Shown here one piece after another: positions 47,807 through 59,039 of a stretch of DNA of 64,000 nt (the first letter of the stretch is position 1; each line of letters begins with the position of its first letter). Origin of the DNA: Gnetum montanum (Eukaryota > Streptophyta > Gnetopsida > Gnetales > Gnetaceae). Made by a program: the position numbers and the translations under genes. The DNA lies in contig MNCI01007652.1 of NCBI GenBank assembly GCA_015680685.1, positions 5,851 to 69,850 of the forward strand, given 5' to 3'. Below the pieces are notes generated by a model, which was not told the origin of the DNA, made no database searches, and was given only the letters and a program-made list of their open reading frames with translations.

Positions 47807-49308
47807 ATGGAGGGGACATCTTACACAAAGCCACCCATGTTCAATAGATTTGACTTCATCTATTGGAAAGATAGAATGCAAGGGTTCTTCAAATCCATTA
47901 AATTTGAAGTATAAAAGTCAATTCTAAAAGGCTACACTCTACCCATCGATGACACCACCATTTTCATCAAGCCTTGCAACAAATAGTCTTAAGAGGAAAA
48001 GGATAAGTTCATGTCTGATTTAAAAGTAAAAAATTGTTTACATTATGCATTGAATAAATTTGAATTAAATAGGATAGTAGGATGCAAAATGGTCAAAGAA
48101 ATTTGGAAAACTTTAAAAGATACTTATGAAGGAACCTATAGTATAAAACAATCAAAATTGTTAGTTTTCAAAAGTGAATACAATAAACTCAAACTATGAG
48201 AAGGTAAGAAAATCAAAGATTATATTTCTAGAGCTAATAATCTTGTTGTAGCAATTAGAGGAGTAGATAAGGATCTGCTCAAAAGTGATGTAATTATGAA
48301 AATGATCAGAACTTTGCAATGGGAGTTTAGACCTAAGGTCACAAACATGGAGGAAATCAAATATTTCTCAACTTTAAAATTTGAGGAACTTTAAAGTGCT
48401 CTTACTATATATGAAATGATTCTCATAAGTGAAGGAGCAATTAAAGAAAGAACTATTTCTCTAAATATTGTCTCTAAGGAGAAGGACATTAATGAGCATG
48501 ATAAGGAAAATGAAGATGAGATTGCTCTTCTTTTAAGGAGACTACAATGACTACTTAGAAGAAGAAGCAAAGGGGAATCTTAGCAATAGCAAAGATCTAA
48601 TTTCTTCAAAGGTAAAGAAAGAGGTAGAAAGTTTTTAAATCCTTCTAATCTAGATTTTTCTTCTATAGAATGTTGGGTTTGTGGATGAAGAGGTCATATG
48701 GCCTTTGAATGTCCTAGCAATCCAAGTGATAGAAAGGTATAGCGAACGAAGAGATACAATGATGAGAAACTGAAAAAGACTAACTTTTAAACAAGTTGGG
48801 ATGATGTTAAGAAAAGTGAAGGAGGAGCATGTAATTTTTTCAAAGATTCAAATCTCATATGCATGGTAGTTACCAATGAAGATTCCTTATGGCTAAAAAA
48901 GATGGTAAGTGTGACAAGGGCTATTATGAATTTAAAGAAGAAATTTTTATTTTACATCATTTGATTAGGAAAGCAAAGAAACTCGTACTTTCTAAGTTAG
49001 ATGCTATTCATGATGAAGTGAAGGAAGAAATCTCAAATATAAAAGTTGAGATTCAACAACTAACCTCTTTGAATAAGGATTGCAGCAAGATTCAAGAAGA
49101 AGAAAATCAACCAAAGAATTTAGAGAAAGCAACGCATGAAAATGCAAGATCAAGCTCAAGCATAGTAAGGTTTGATAATTTTGATCACAAGGATAATATT
49201 TTATTTATGTGTAAAAATTGTGGCAATGAGCAAGCCCTTAGCTATGATGATCAAAGTAGGATTAATGCTTGGTCTTGTCAAAAAGGCTTGGGTAAAGAAA
49301 TTGTGTAG
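47807..49308 (+). pseudogene. Copia gag of element J
   Basis: Starts ATG 47807 (MEGTSYTKPPMFNRFDFIYW). It carries the SIRE-type gag core: VKNCLHYALNKFELNRIVGC, MVKEIWKTLKDTYEGT, KLLVFKSEYNKLKL, a KMIRTLQWEFRPKV block and LKFEEL. The zinc knuckle, at about 48671, is CWVCG-stop-RGHMAFECP, a CCHC with one TGA in it. One frame is kept to about 48880 with some eight stops; a shift then gives 48889-49308, a lysine/glutamate-rich coiled segment (EVKEEISNIKVEIQQLTSLN) with a second Cys pair (CKNCGNEQ). Integrase should follow but does not. Confidence 0.78.
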
Positions 49309-50748
49309 GTAGTAATAAGTGAGAATGAAGGGAAGTAGAGTCCTAAAAATAATGTAAAAAGTGATCAAGGGTCCTATCACAAGGAACATGAACAAATAGA
49401 GACATCACATATGTGATCTAATAAAAGAGAACCTAAGGATGAGGAAGTATTTCATGATAGGGGACCTTACCTCAAACTCCATTAATCTTCTTATTTTATT
49501 GGTAAGCAAGGTAAGTCTCTATCTCTTTGCTTTCTAGTTATTGAGGTTAGTATATGAGAAATCCTACATTATCTATGTCTTAGATAAAAAATTGGTGGAA
49601 CAAGTGTCTAGAGAATTTCTTACATTCATAATATTGACATTATTGTTTTGTGAGGATTTGTAAAAGTACTTGTAATAATTTCCCTTGGATGTTTATCTTA
49701 TAACAATTATAGTTTGATTTCTTGTCTTGCATTTAGTCATGCTTAATCTAAAATCCTTGTGATGATATGTTTCTATGCTCATAGTCTTTGGAATGATTTT
49801 TGTAAGATAAGACAAACCTCTAAAATGCTATTAATATTGTTGGTTGAAGATCTATATCTTCACATATTGAACTTAATGTTGACCTATAGTTATAGTGTTT
49901 TTGTGATTATTGCACATCTATCTTAAGAGCCCAAGATAAGTAGAACATGTGTAGGGGGAGCCTATTATTAAATCATCTTGAAAGTTACTAATGTAGGGGG
50001 ATTCCATGGAGACTTTAGCCAAAAGCACAATGAACAAGAAAAGGACTTCAAGAGGTATTTTACAATTAATTGGATGACAAATTCTTGAATGGTTGTGTTT
50101 GTTACATATGAGAATTTCAAGAGATAGTTTATGCCTAACTAGATATATGACTCTATACTTACTTTTCTATTAGCATAAGTTGCTTTTGATAAATGGTTGT
50201 GTTTGTACAAAAAGAAAAATATGCATGTTTCTCTCATAACTCTAATANGAGCAATAACATGATTACTCTATGGGAAAGTATCCATGTTTGTCCTTCCTAA
50301 CTAATGAATTTGACACCAATGGGTTTCCATTATGAAGTTTTATGGCTATATTTACCTCACCATAAAGATAATGTTTTATGAAGATGAAGAATATCTAAAC
50401 ACTCCAAGCACCATGCACTATTAATGACTTATTGTTTTAGAGATAGGTTGCTTACATTTCAAAGCCTTTGCTTCCCTTCAAGGTTGAATTGCACTTGGAA
50501 GGTTTGGTTCTCCTCTTGCCAAATTTGGGGTACCTCTTCATGGACCTGATAAATAGATACTTACTATATCTTTTTAGGATTATGAGTGCTACTTGGCTCT
50601 ATATATTACCTGGATATTATTATTCTTTTATTTATTTTCTTACCATCCTTTTTATTGTTGTTCAAAAAGGGGAAAAGTAGTATGATTATATTTGTGTGAT
50701 CACTAATCCAATTTCGTAAGTATTGAATATCACCAAAAAGGGGAAGAT
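49309..50748 (+). other. Non-coding 3' region of element J with polypurine tract
   Basis: No domain recognised. One single-N join at 50248. It ends in CCAAAAAGGGGAAGAT (about 50733-50748), the polypurine tract of the 3' LTR. Confidence 0.6.
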
Positions 50749-52713
50749 TGTGAATCCTTTAGTGTGTTTTGGTGTATGTCAAAACGTTAACTAGAATGGA
50801 GTTAAAGGTTTTTTACATGGTTGCATAGTTATTGTGTTTGTAGGACTACATACATGGGAAACCAAGGTAAGAAAATGAGGACAAGGAATGAACTGTTTTG
50901 AGCTCAAAGGAGGAGGTTACCCACATGATATTCAAATGAATATTTAAAAAATGTGGACAAGGATCAGATACTATACAAGCAAATTTATCATCATCAAAAC
51001 ATGTGGATGATCAAGGATATGGATAAGAAATGATGAATTCAAAAGATAAAGAAAGTGAAAGACATCTTTAGGAAACAATAGATGTCTTGGCCAAATTGAA
51101 GTGAACTTAGAAAAATACATCTTCAAAAATAACAAGGCATCTCTCTCAGACAAAGATGTCTTTCACAAAGCAAAGATGTCTTTACAGAATAAAGGCCAAG
51201 AGAAAGATATCTTCCACAAGAAAAAGACATCTTCCAGAATGGAGACTTTAGAAAGATATCTTTCAAGAAACAAAGACATCTTCCTAGAATTGAAGAAAAA
51301 TTTAGAGAGACATCTCAAGCATGAGAAAGATGTCTCCCATAATTGTTATTTAATATTAGCTAGCTATTGCATGAGTTCTAAGATGGATTTAGAAACACGA
51401 TAGCTATAAGAAGACTTGATGTGCATTGGAAACAATAGATGTCTTGGCCAAATTGAAGTGAACTTAGAAACATACATCTTCAAAAATAACAAGACATCTC
51501 TCTTAGAAAAAGATGTCTTTCACAAACCAAAGATGTCTTTACAGAATAAAGGCCAATATAAAGACATCTTCCACAAGAAAAAGACATCTTCCAGAATGGA
51601 GACTTTAGAAAGATATCTTTCAAGAAACAAAGACATCTTCCTAGAATTGAAGAAAAATTTAGAGAGACATCTCAAGCATGAGAAAGATGTCTCCCATAAT
51701 TGTTATTTAATATTAGCTAGCTATTGCATGAGTTCTAAGATGGATTTAGAAACACGATAGCTATAAGAAGACTTGATGTGCATTGGAAACAATAGATGTC
51801 TTGGCCAAATTGAAGTGAACTTAGAAACATACATCTTCAAAAATAACAAGACATCTCTCTTAGAAAAAGATGTCTTTCACAAACCAAAGATGTCTTTACA
51901 GAATAAAGGCCAATATAAAGACATCTTCCACAAGAAAAAGACATCTTCCAGAATGGAGACTTTAGAAAGATATCTTTCAAGAAACAAAGACATCTTCCTA
52001 GAATTGAAGAAAAATTTAGAGAGACATCTCAAGCATGAGAAAGATGTCTCCCATAATTGTTATTTAATATTAGCTAGCTATTGCATGAGTTCTAAGATGG
52101 ATTTAGAAACACGATAGCTATAAGAAGACTTGATGTGCATTGGAAAATGTGCAATACTTGTTGTATTCATTATACAATCACTTGTAATCATTGAATTCTT
52201 TGTTACTCCTCATTGTATTATCATTTTGGCTTTGTAAAGTGTGATGTACCTAACTATACAAGGACTAGTAAACTAAGTTGCAATTCTCCTTTGTAATTAT
52301 TGTTCTTGTTGTCCTATAAGGTTGATGTCCTTCAGCTTGTTGGGATCTTATGGAATTAAGTTGTTGGTGTTGCTATATAACACTCTGGTGCAAGGCTCAA
52401 AATTGTAAAGGTTTTGAAAGCATTGAAATCACATTTCCAAGCCTAACATGACCTTGTGGAGTTGAGTGATTAGTGTTGTGGTAAAACAGTTCGGAGTTAA
52501 GCTTGAGGACTATACAAGGTGTGGATCCTTCAACCACATTTTTAAGAAAAACAAAGTCTGGAGGTGTGCTTGCAATTTACCCTCCGAGTGTGAAGTACCC
52601 AGGTTGGGAAGCCACATAAATGTGTGTATGCACTTTGTTTCATAAAGGTTTGATTTGGAAAACTTATTCATTTTGACACCCTCCGTGTGCTTTCCTAAGT
52701 TCAATGATCCATA
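50749..52713 (+). repeat. 3' LTR of element J (expanded)
   Basis: Same ends as the 5' LTR but 727 bp longer. The excess is two additional copies of a 357-bp unit. Confidence 0.85.
51071..52141 (+). repeat. Three tandem 357-bp copies of the J promoter unit
   Basis: Units start at 51071, 51428 and 51785. Units 2 and 3 appear identical; unit 1 differs at several positions. Each unit contains the AAGATGTCTT/AAGACATCTT array and the TATAAGAAGAC element, so the LTR holds three putative promoters in a row. Each unit is open in one frame for about 100-114 codons, which I treat as a by-product of the repeat. Confidence 0.9.
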
Positions 52714-52718
52714 GTTTC

Positions 52719-52850
52719 TTCTATTTTTGCTTGTTGAAGGGTAGTTCATACTTGATTTGATTCTTCATAAATATTAGTAATTCTATAGGCTTCATCAATA
52801 TTTGAGGATTATGAGCATCTGTTTGAGGATGTACTTGTGCATGTATTTCA
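52719..52850 (-). pseudogene. Gag fragment of element H between insertions J and G
   Basis: 132 bp of H left between two insertions. The minus strand reads DAHNPQILMKPIELLIFMKN, compatible with the gypsy gag block (PQTL.EAI.LA...E). Too short for more. Confidence 0.5.
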
Positions 52851-52855
52851 CCAAT

Positions 52856-53774
52856 TGATGAGTGGTAAGGTACCCCTACGTTCAACCATATGAATACGAG
52901 CATTTCATGCATGATTTGGTCAAATTCCAAGGACTAAGTGCTTATGCACCCTTATGGAACAAGGATGGGTTGGTTGGTCATTGTCTTCCCAAGCTTACCT
53001 GCATGTCATGTTAAGTAAGCTTCAGGCATATGATTTTTATAGCTTTTACTTTTTTATGTCCTATGTTAGTATGGAAGGAGAGAGGTAACTAAGTGACTAA
53101 TTCAACTTAACTACTCATTAACTAAGTTCTAACTAATCCTAACACCAACATTCTTTTCCACTTGTCGTACACATCCTAAACTAGTGCAAAATTACTAAGA
53201 TTACCAAACACTAATCGTTACTGGGTTACCAAGTGTTACACATATGCTCAAAATGGTCATGCTTGTGTAATTTAATGATTTTCTTAATTGATCAAAATGA
53301 ATTGCTATGATAATAATAGAAATGTAAAGTGCATAAAATAAAATAAAATAAAATAAATGCATAAGAAAATAAAATAAAAGAAACGCGTAAGAAAACAAAT
53401 CTCAAGTGCTGCAAGGATGAAGTGAAGAGCTCATCTTTATTGTTGTACACAAGGTCTGTTCAGGTACACAATGCTTGAATAAAGATCCGTCCACACTTAG
53501 ACCTCTTGCTATGGGCACTTGGAAAATACTCTAACTTTCAAACAGACTACAAGAGTTTCGCTACTTGAATGCTAAAAGACTTCCTTCCCAATTGTGCACC
53601 TAGGCATTATATCTATAGGCTTGGGAGTAACTACTCTAATAATTAGAGTAACTAATCTAATAATTAGAATAACTGCTAAAGTAACCACTCTAATAATTAG
53701 AATAACTACTAGAGTAATTGCTAGAGTAACCACTCTAATAATTAGAATAATTACTAGAGTAACCACTCTCATCA
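52856..53774 (-). repeat. 3' LTR of element G
   Basis: Its U3 (53630-53770) consists of five to six tandem ACTCTAATAATTAGA(G/A)TAACT units, each almost self-complementary. A polypurine tract (reverse complement CAGTCGTGGGGGTA) follows at 53775-53788. Confidence 0.87.
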
Positions 53775-55429
53775 TACCCCCACGACTGAATGAAAACTCA
53801 TGCTCAAGTTCCTTACAAAGTATTGGGAAGGTATGGAATTATTGACTAATTGAAAACTGATGGTGGAATGGGATGCTAGACTCAACTTGCCCAATGAATA
53901 GATCAATAAGCATATTACAACATTAGTGTTCATGACCATTGTGGTGAACACTTATACATAAATGACATCCAAGCCTTTATTTGGTAGCTTGAAGAGAAAA
54001 AGAGAGAGAGAAAGAAGATGGAGCATATTGTTGCCAATGCTGAGATTGCTCCTTCCATTGTTTATCCATAGCCATGCCACCAAACTTTCTCCTTTTGTAA
54101 ATGCTCTAGTTTCAGTCCATCCTGAGTGCTTCCTCCAAGCCCACTCCATTATTTGTATGATTGTCATCTACACACACAACATGGTTAGAAATGAGAAAGG
54201 ATAGATAATCCACAATGTAGTTGATACCTTGCATTGGTTGAGTTGTGGTTATGGAAGAAACTGGTTTAGAGATTTATCACTGGCAAATACCCAAGCTGTA
54301 GAGGTTAGGTAATTAGTAAAATAGAAAAAATTAAAAAATTTGTTCTAGGGCCCCCATGACTAAGAGCGAACCTTCTGTAGCTATAAGATGGAAAAACATG
54401 AGGAGCAAGAAAGATGAAAAATATCAATGGCAACTTCAATAAAATGGATGTCATGGATGTGGATGAAACAAGAAATGATTGATTGCAAGAAATGTTTAAG
54501 GGAATGAAGTTAACAATTACACCAAAAAGAAATGCTAGTGAGTCCTCCCCAAAGTAGGCTCTAGGAATGTCATTTGGAAGTAATAGTTAAAAACTTAGCC
54601 ACAAGAATTCACCAAAGAAAAAAAATGCATCAACCTAGAAAAGACTAATGATAAAATTGGTAGTGAGGTGGAAAATGGGAAGAAAGATGGAGAAGAGGGA
54701 ATGGAATGGAATCTCAAGAACAAGGTTGTGTAAAGCCACTTGTGTATTTCATGGTTAAGATAACTGATAGAACTCATCCCAAATCCAAACTCAAACCAAC
54801 CACATTCAGTGAGCTCACATCAATACACTTGGCCAATCCATCCTCATGAGGCAATAAGAATGTTTTCAAAAAGAGTGACCACCATCCCAAGGAGAGTGAG
54901 ATGGAGAAGCAAGAAGCGAGAAAAAGCCTTAGTTAGAGGGAACCTTCAGGCATGGGTAACATGTCTTTCTAGTGCCATAACTAGCACTTGTAGCCCATCT
55001 TGCTTTATTATGTCTAAGGGGTGTGCTTTGAATTCTCACATTTTTCTCTTCTTCTTTTTTTTGGTTTTTTTTTATGTTTATGCATGAGAACCACACTATG
55101 CAAAAACTTATTTTTATTCACTCAGCTTCCTGATATTTGAACAATGTTAGAATGGCAAAAAACCCAAGAAAAAGCATCCAAGCACCCAAGAGAATGGCCA
55201 GCACCAATGCATAGAATCCCCTTGAACTCACACCCTTTTCATCCTTTGAGTCTTTCTTTAGTTTGAAAAATTCCTAGCCACCAATTCATTAACAAGTTTA
55301 CTTAGAAAAAGGGGACTATATAGTTTCAAGTGAAAGGAGACCTTCAAGTTGTATGGATGAGTGGTTAACATGGACTCATTTACTATTTACATGGATGAGT
55401 TTCAAGTTGTATGGTAAAGTTTTCCTATT

Positions 55430-57024
55430 CACCATCTCTTCGAGTGGTGACTTTTCTTCATCCTCAAAAAATCTTACTCCCCTCTTCTAGAGGGAAATAT
55501 CTTAGTTGTACTCTTCTGCACTTTCTCTCTTCCATAGTTCACCTTATTCCTTAGCAATTTGCTCCAATAGTCTTTAGATTTGATGGGACCTAAGCTCAGA
55601 TAGTCTTCCTTGGGAATAAGTCCTTAGGGTTCTTCTCGTTTCATGCATATGGCCATCTACGAGATGGCGTAGTTGATCCCTTTGTGAATAACCATGGCTA
55701 GGACAATGATGTAATTGTGCATAGTATCAATCCATGGTAGCATCCAAGGGTTCATGTCCTCCTTGTTTCTAGCCTTGGATTTGCTTTTGTAGGTTGGACA
55801 CTTGGGAGTACCTTTGGTACTTATCATTGAATAATTCTAACATAGTACTCCATCTATGAATAGATTCTAATTCTAAGGATTGGTACCAACATTACTCTTC
55901 TTTAACTAGTGTCTGTAGGAAGAACTTAAGTTTTTTCCATTCCTTTTCTATGTTTTGTAAGGCACATGTGTTATGGAATGCTTGTAAATGATTCTGAGGA
56001 TCAGCATTGTATCCCCCTTCAAATCATCGAATATTGTTCATATTTAATCTCTTGATTCTACTATCTTTTTGGTGCCTTATTGGGATTCTAATAGCCTTGG
56101 TTATGTCTAGCATACTTTGAGTAGCGAGTAGGGGTTCATCATGATTTTCTTGTCCATGGTGTCTATGATGCCTACGTTGTTCCCTACTCTCCCTTCTTCT
56201 ATGTCGTGACTCTCTAGAGTGCCCTCATCCCCGTTCCTAGCTATTCATCTATGACTTTCACTTTGCCTACCTTTATCCCCATGGTCTTTTTCTTTATGAC
56301 CACATCTAGATATTAAAGGAGAGTGTGACGGAGATGATGAAGGTGAAGAAGAAAGAGAACCCTTACCATGATAGTGTATGCTACCTTCTCTTCTACAGTC
56401 TCAGCCTTAATCGTGATTGCGATCAGAATGTCCACCTTTATCATGAGTTTGTGTTCCTTTATTAGACCCTTTGTGTCCATTAGTATTAGAACCTAGGTTA
56501 CAAATAGTGGAATGAAGGTTCTAATAGACAACCCCTTGGACAAAGTCAAGGGGAGGAACATTGTTGTGTGGTCGGTTGCCTGAGGTAGGTTCACCATCCT
56601 CATTTATGCTTAAGATATGTGGGGCATCCTGGGACCACTTACCCTTCAAAGACTTATGATGTCTCTCTTGTTACAAGTCCCTTTGATGTTGTGCCTCCAT
56701 GGGATGGTATTCTCTTGAGTCATGATCTTTCACAACGTATTCTACATGTAAGTGCAGCATGCCAATTTATGTGAGAGTATGAAGAAGCATGCTCAGGACT
56801 AAACGATCGGGAGGTAACACTATGTTATCTTCTAAGTCTCACCAACATAGTTGTTCATCTAGATGGAGGATAAAGGTGAAGTTTGATATATACTCATTAG
56901 GATGAATATATACCACTTGAACTTGTTGAGGGACTAGCGGATCAATGTCATGTGTATTACACCATTGACTATTTCCTGTTTCATACCTAGGAAGTGAGGC
57001 ACTTTTGTACAAAGAAGGAGACAT
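55430..57024 (-). pseudogene. Gag of element G (C-terminus deleted)
   Basis: Starts at ATG 57024: MSPSLYKSASLPRYETGNSQ, then VVYIHPNEYISNFTFILHLD, collinear with B's gag. The basic region, core and start of the coiled region follow, with many stops. It ends about where B encodes EESSLEEMMNRKNF; the knuckle and protease are missing because of the internal deletion. Confidence 0.72.
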
Positions 57025-57142
57025 GCTTGTCTATTTAGTATGCAATGTATTCTTGTTTACTATTTTCTCAACCAACCATAAAGGTTCATTCCAATGATGT
57101 GAATGATTTCCTATGTTCTAATTAGCACACAAACAACTAAGT

Positions 57143-57160
57143 CTTTGGCAACGGTGCCAA
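57143..57160 (-). promoter_or_regulatory. Primer-binding site of element G (tRNA-Asp)
   Basis: The minus strand reads TTGGCACCGTTGCCAAAGAC right after the LTR; the first twelve bases match TGGCGCCGTTGCC with one change. Confidence 0.8.
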
Positions 57161-58099
57161 TGATGAATGGCAAGGTACCCCTACACTCAACCATATGAAT
57201 ACCAGCATTTCACACACGATCCGATCAAATTCCAAGGACTAAGTGCTTATGCACCCTTGTGGAACAAGGATAGGTTCGTTGATCATTGTCTTCCCAAGTG
57301 TACCTGTATGTCATGATTGTATGGTTAAGTAATCTTGAGGCATAGGATTTTTATAGCTTTTATGTTTTTATGTCCTGTGCTAGTAGGGAAGGAGAGAGGT
57401 AACTAACAGACTAATTTAACTTAACTACTCATTAACTAAGTTTTAACTAATCCTAACATTAGCATCCATTCCTAGTTGCTGTACACATTCTGAACCAATG
57501 CAACACTGCTGGGATTACCAAATGCTAATCATTACTGGGTTACCAAGCATTACACGCATGCTGGAAGTGGTCCTGCTTGTTTGATTTAACGATTTTCTTA
57601 ATTGATCAAAACGAATTGCTATGCTAATAACAAAAATGTAAAGTGCATAAGATAAAGTAAAATAAAATGAATGCATAAGAAAATAAAATAAAAGAAATGC
57701 GTAAGAAAAAAATCTCAAGTGTTGCAAGGATGAATTGAAGAGCTTGTCTTTATTATCATACACAAGGTGTCCTCAAGTACATAATGCTCGAATAAAGATC
57801 TGTCCACAGTTAGACCTCCTACTGTAGGCACTTGGAAAATACTCTAACTTTCAAACAAACTACAATAGTTTCACTACTTAACTACTAAAAGACTTCCTTC
57901 CCAATTGTGTGACTACTCACTATATTTATAGGCTTGGGAGCAACTACTCTAATAATTAGAGTAACAGCTCTAATAATTAGAATAATTGCTAAAGTAACTA
58001 CTAGAGTAACCACTCTAATAATTAGAATAACTACTAGAGTAACCACTAGAGTAACTGCTCTAATAATTAGAATAACTGCTAGAGTAACTGCTCTCATCA
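57161..58099 (-). repeat. 5' LTR of element G
   Basis: TATA box complement at 57923-57930 (TATTTATA), next to the palindrome array 57945-58095, again CTCTAATAATTAGAGTAAC units but in different number and order from the 3' LTR. Confidence 0.87.
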
Positions 58100-58104
58100 C
58101 AAAT

Positions 58105-59030
58105 AAACTTTGAAACTAATTCTCCCTCATCCAAGTGATTTACATACTAAGAGAAATCATAGAATTCTTTGTAGTAATCTTTCATAGATCATCTTTCCAA
58201 TCTTAAAAAATCAATTACATCTTGCGCACTTTGAGGAAGGAATTTGGTCCAAATTTTTGTTCACAATCTCAATAGAAGTTGAGCCAATTTGCAATCAAAC
58301 CTTGAGATCTCAATCCATTTCACCAAGTTGCATCAAGTTCTATCAAATATAAGGGGACTACTTTTAAATGTTCTTGTCTTGACAAATTCAACATATCAAA
58401 CTAATTCTTCATGGTATCAAGCCAATCTTTTGCCTTGCACTATAGCCAAGGGCTCCATCATAATGATCTAGTTTTACCTTTTTAGCATGAACTTGGGTTA
58501 GTTATTCTCTTAGTGCATTTTTCCAATTCCAATATCCCTCATCTTTAAGTTCCATTCTTTGGCCTAGTGAAGGGATATCAGCACCTTGGCGTCCAACAGT
58601 TGGGGACTAGTTTCTATGTTGATCCCTATAAGGAAGTTGATCTTAATTCTAATCTCTATAATGTGGGGATTGATCTTGGTGTTGGTTCCTAGGTGAAAAG
58701 TAATTTTGGTTTGAAGGTTGAGTTATATGATCAATTAATTTTTTGATAGAGTCTATGAGAAAATTAATCTTTTCTTCCAGTTCTGATCATTTTCCTTAGG
58801 AACTTTGGGATAGTTTCCTAATTTCTTCAAAAATGTTTTGCATATCTATCTCAAACTCTTGGTTTGGCTGATGAAGTTCCTCTTGGACACCTCTCATTTC
58901 ATTAATCTATTATTCAAGGGCATTCATTTGATCATTGACTTGGGACTTCGTCATTCTCCAATGTACTCTTTGGGTCTAAACATTGATGTGTTAAAGAAAC
59001 TAAGAAAGTTAGTGATTCCTTAGCCTCTAT
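58105..59030 (-). pseudogene. Gag N-terminal part of element H
   Basis: Minus-strand frame with a glutamine/glutamate-rich coiled start (MRGVQEELHQPNQEFEIDMQ, EEKINFLIDSIKKL), then a polar NQHQDQSPHYRD-like repeat and a basic region leading toward the gag core. Several stops. The core is cut off by the insertion of G at 58099. Confidence 0.5.
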
Positions 59031-59039
59031 GGCCCTATT

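Larger units (their letters stand above)
46514..52713 (+). mobile_element. Element J: gag-only Ty1/copia element with an expanded 3' LTR
   Basis: 5' LTR 46514-47751 (1238 bp) and 3' LTR 50749-52713 (1965 bp) start TGTG(G/A)A and end ATCCA(C/T)A. GTTTC flanks both ends exactly (46509-46513 and 52714-52718). A tRNA-Met-type primer site follows the 5' LTR and a polypurine tract precedes the 3' LTR. The 3-kb interior has a copia gag, a coiled-coil extension and about 1.4 kb of non-coding DNA; no integrase, reverse transcriptase or RNase H. The LTR length difference is explained by two extra copies of a 357-bp U3 unit. J is inserted in element H in the opposite orientation. Confidence 0.88.
52856..58099 (-). 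mobile_element. Element G: gag-only Athila-like element
   Basis: LTRs 52856-53774 (919 bp) and 57161-58099 (939 bp), TGATGA to CTCATCA. Flanks CCAAT (52851-52855) and CAAAT (58100-58104) are a 5-bp duplication with one change. The interior (3.4 kb) has the primer site, gag to about 55430 and the family's non-coding 3' region. Compared with B it lacks about 2.1 kb, from the gag C-terminus through the protease (B 10770-12880), joined inside a GTATGGATGAG-type repeat near 55340-55415. No pol. It lies within the gag of element H. Confidence 0.87.

Noticed and set aside
51101-52117. Three similar open frames of 100-114 codons
   Set aside because: They are the repeated U3 unit of element J read through. 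The unit length of 357 is a multiple of three but the content is array sequence upstream of a TATA-like box, so not a gene.
53572-53845. Frames rich in VTLIIRVVTL / TTLIIRITT on both strands
   Set aside because: Translation of the CTCTAATAATTAGAGTAAC array in U3 of element G; the same occurs at 57885-58100. Repeat artefact, not membrane proteins.
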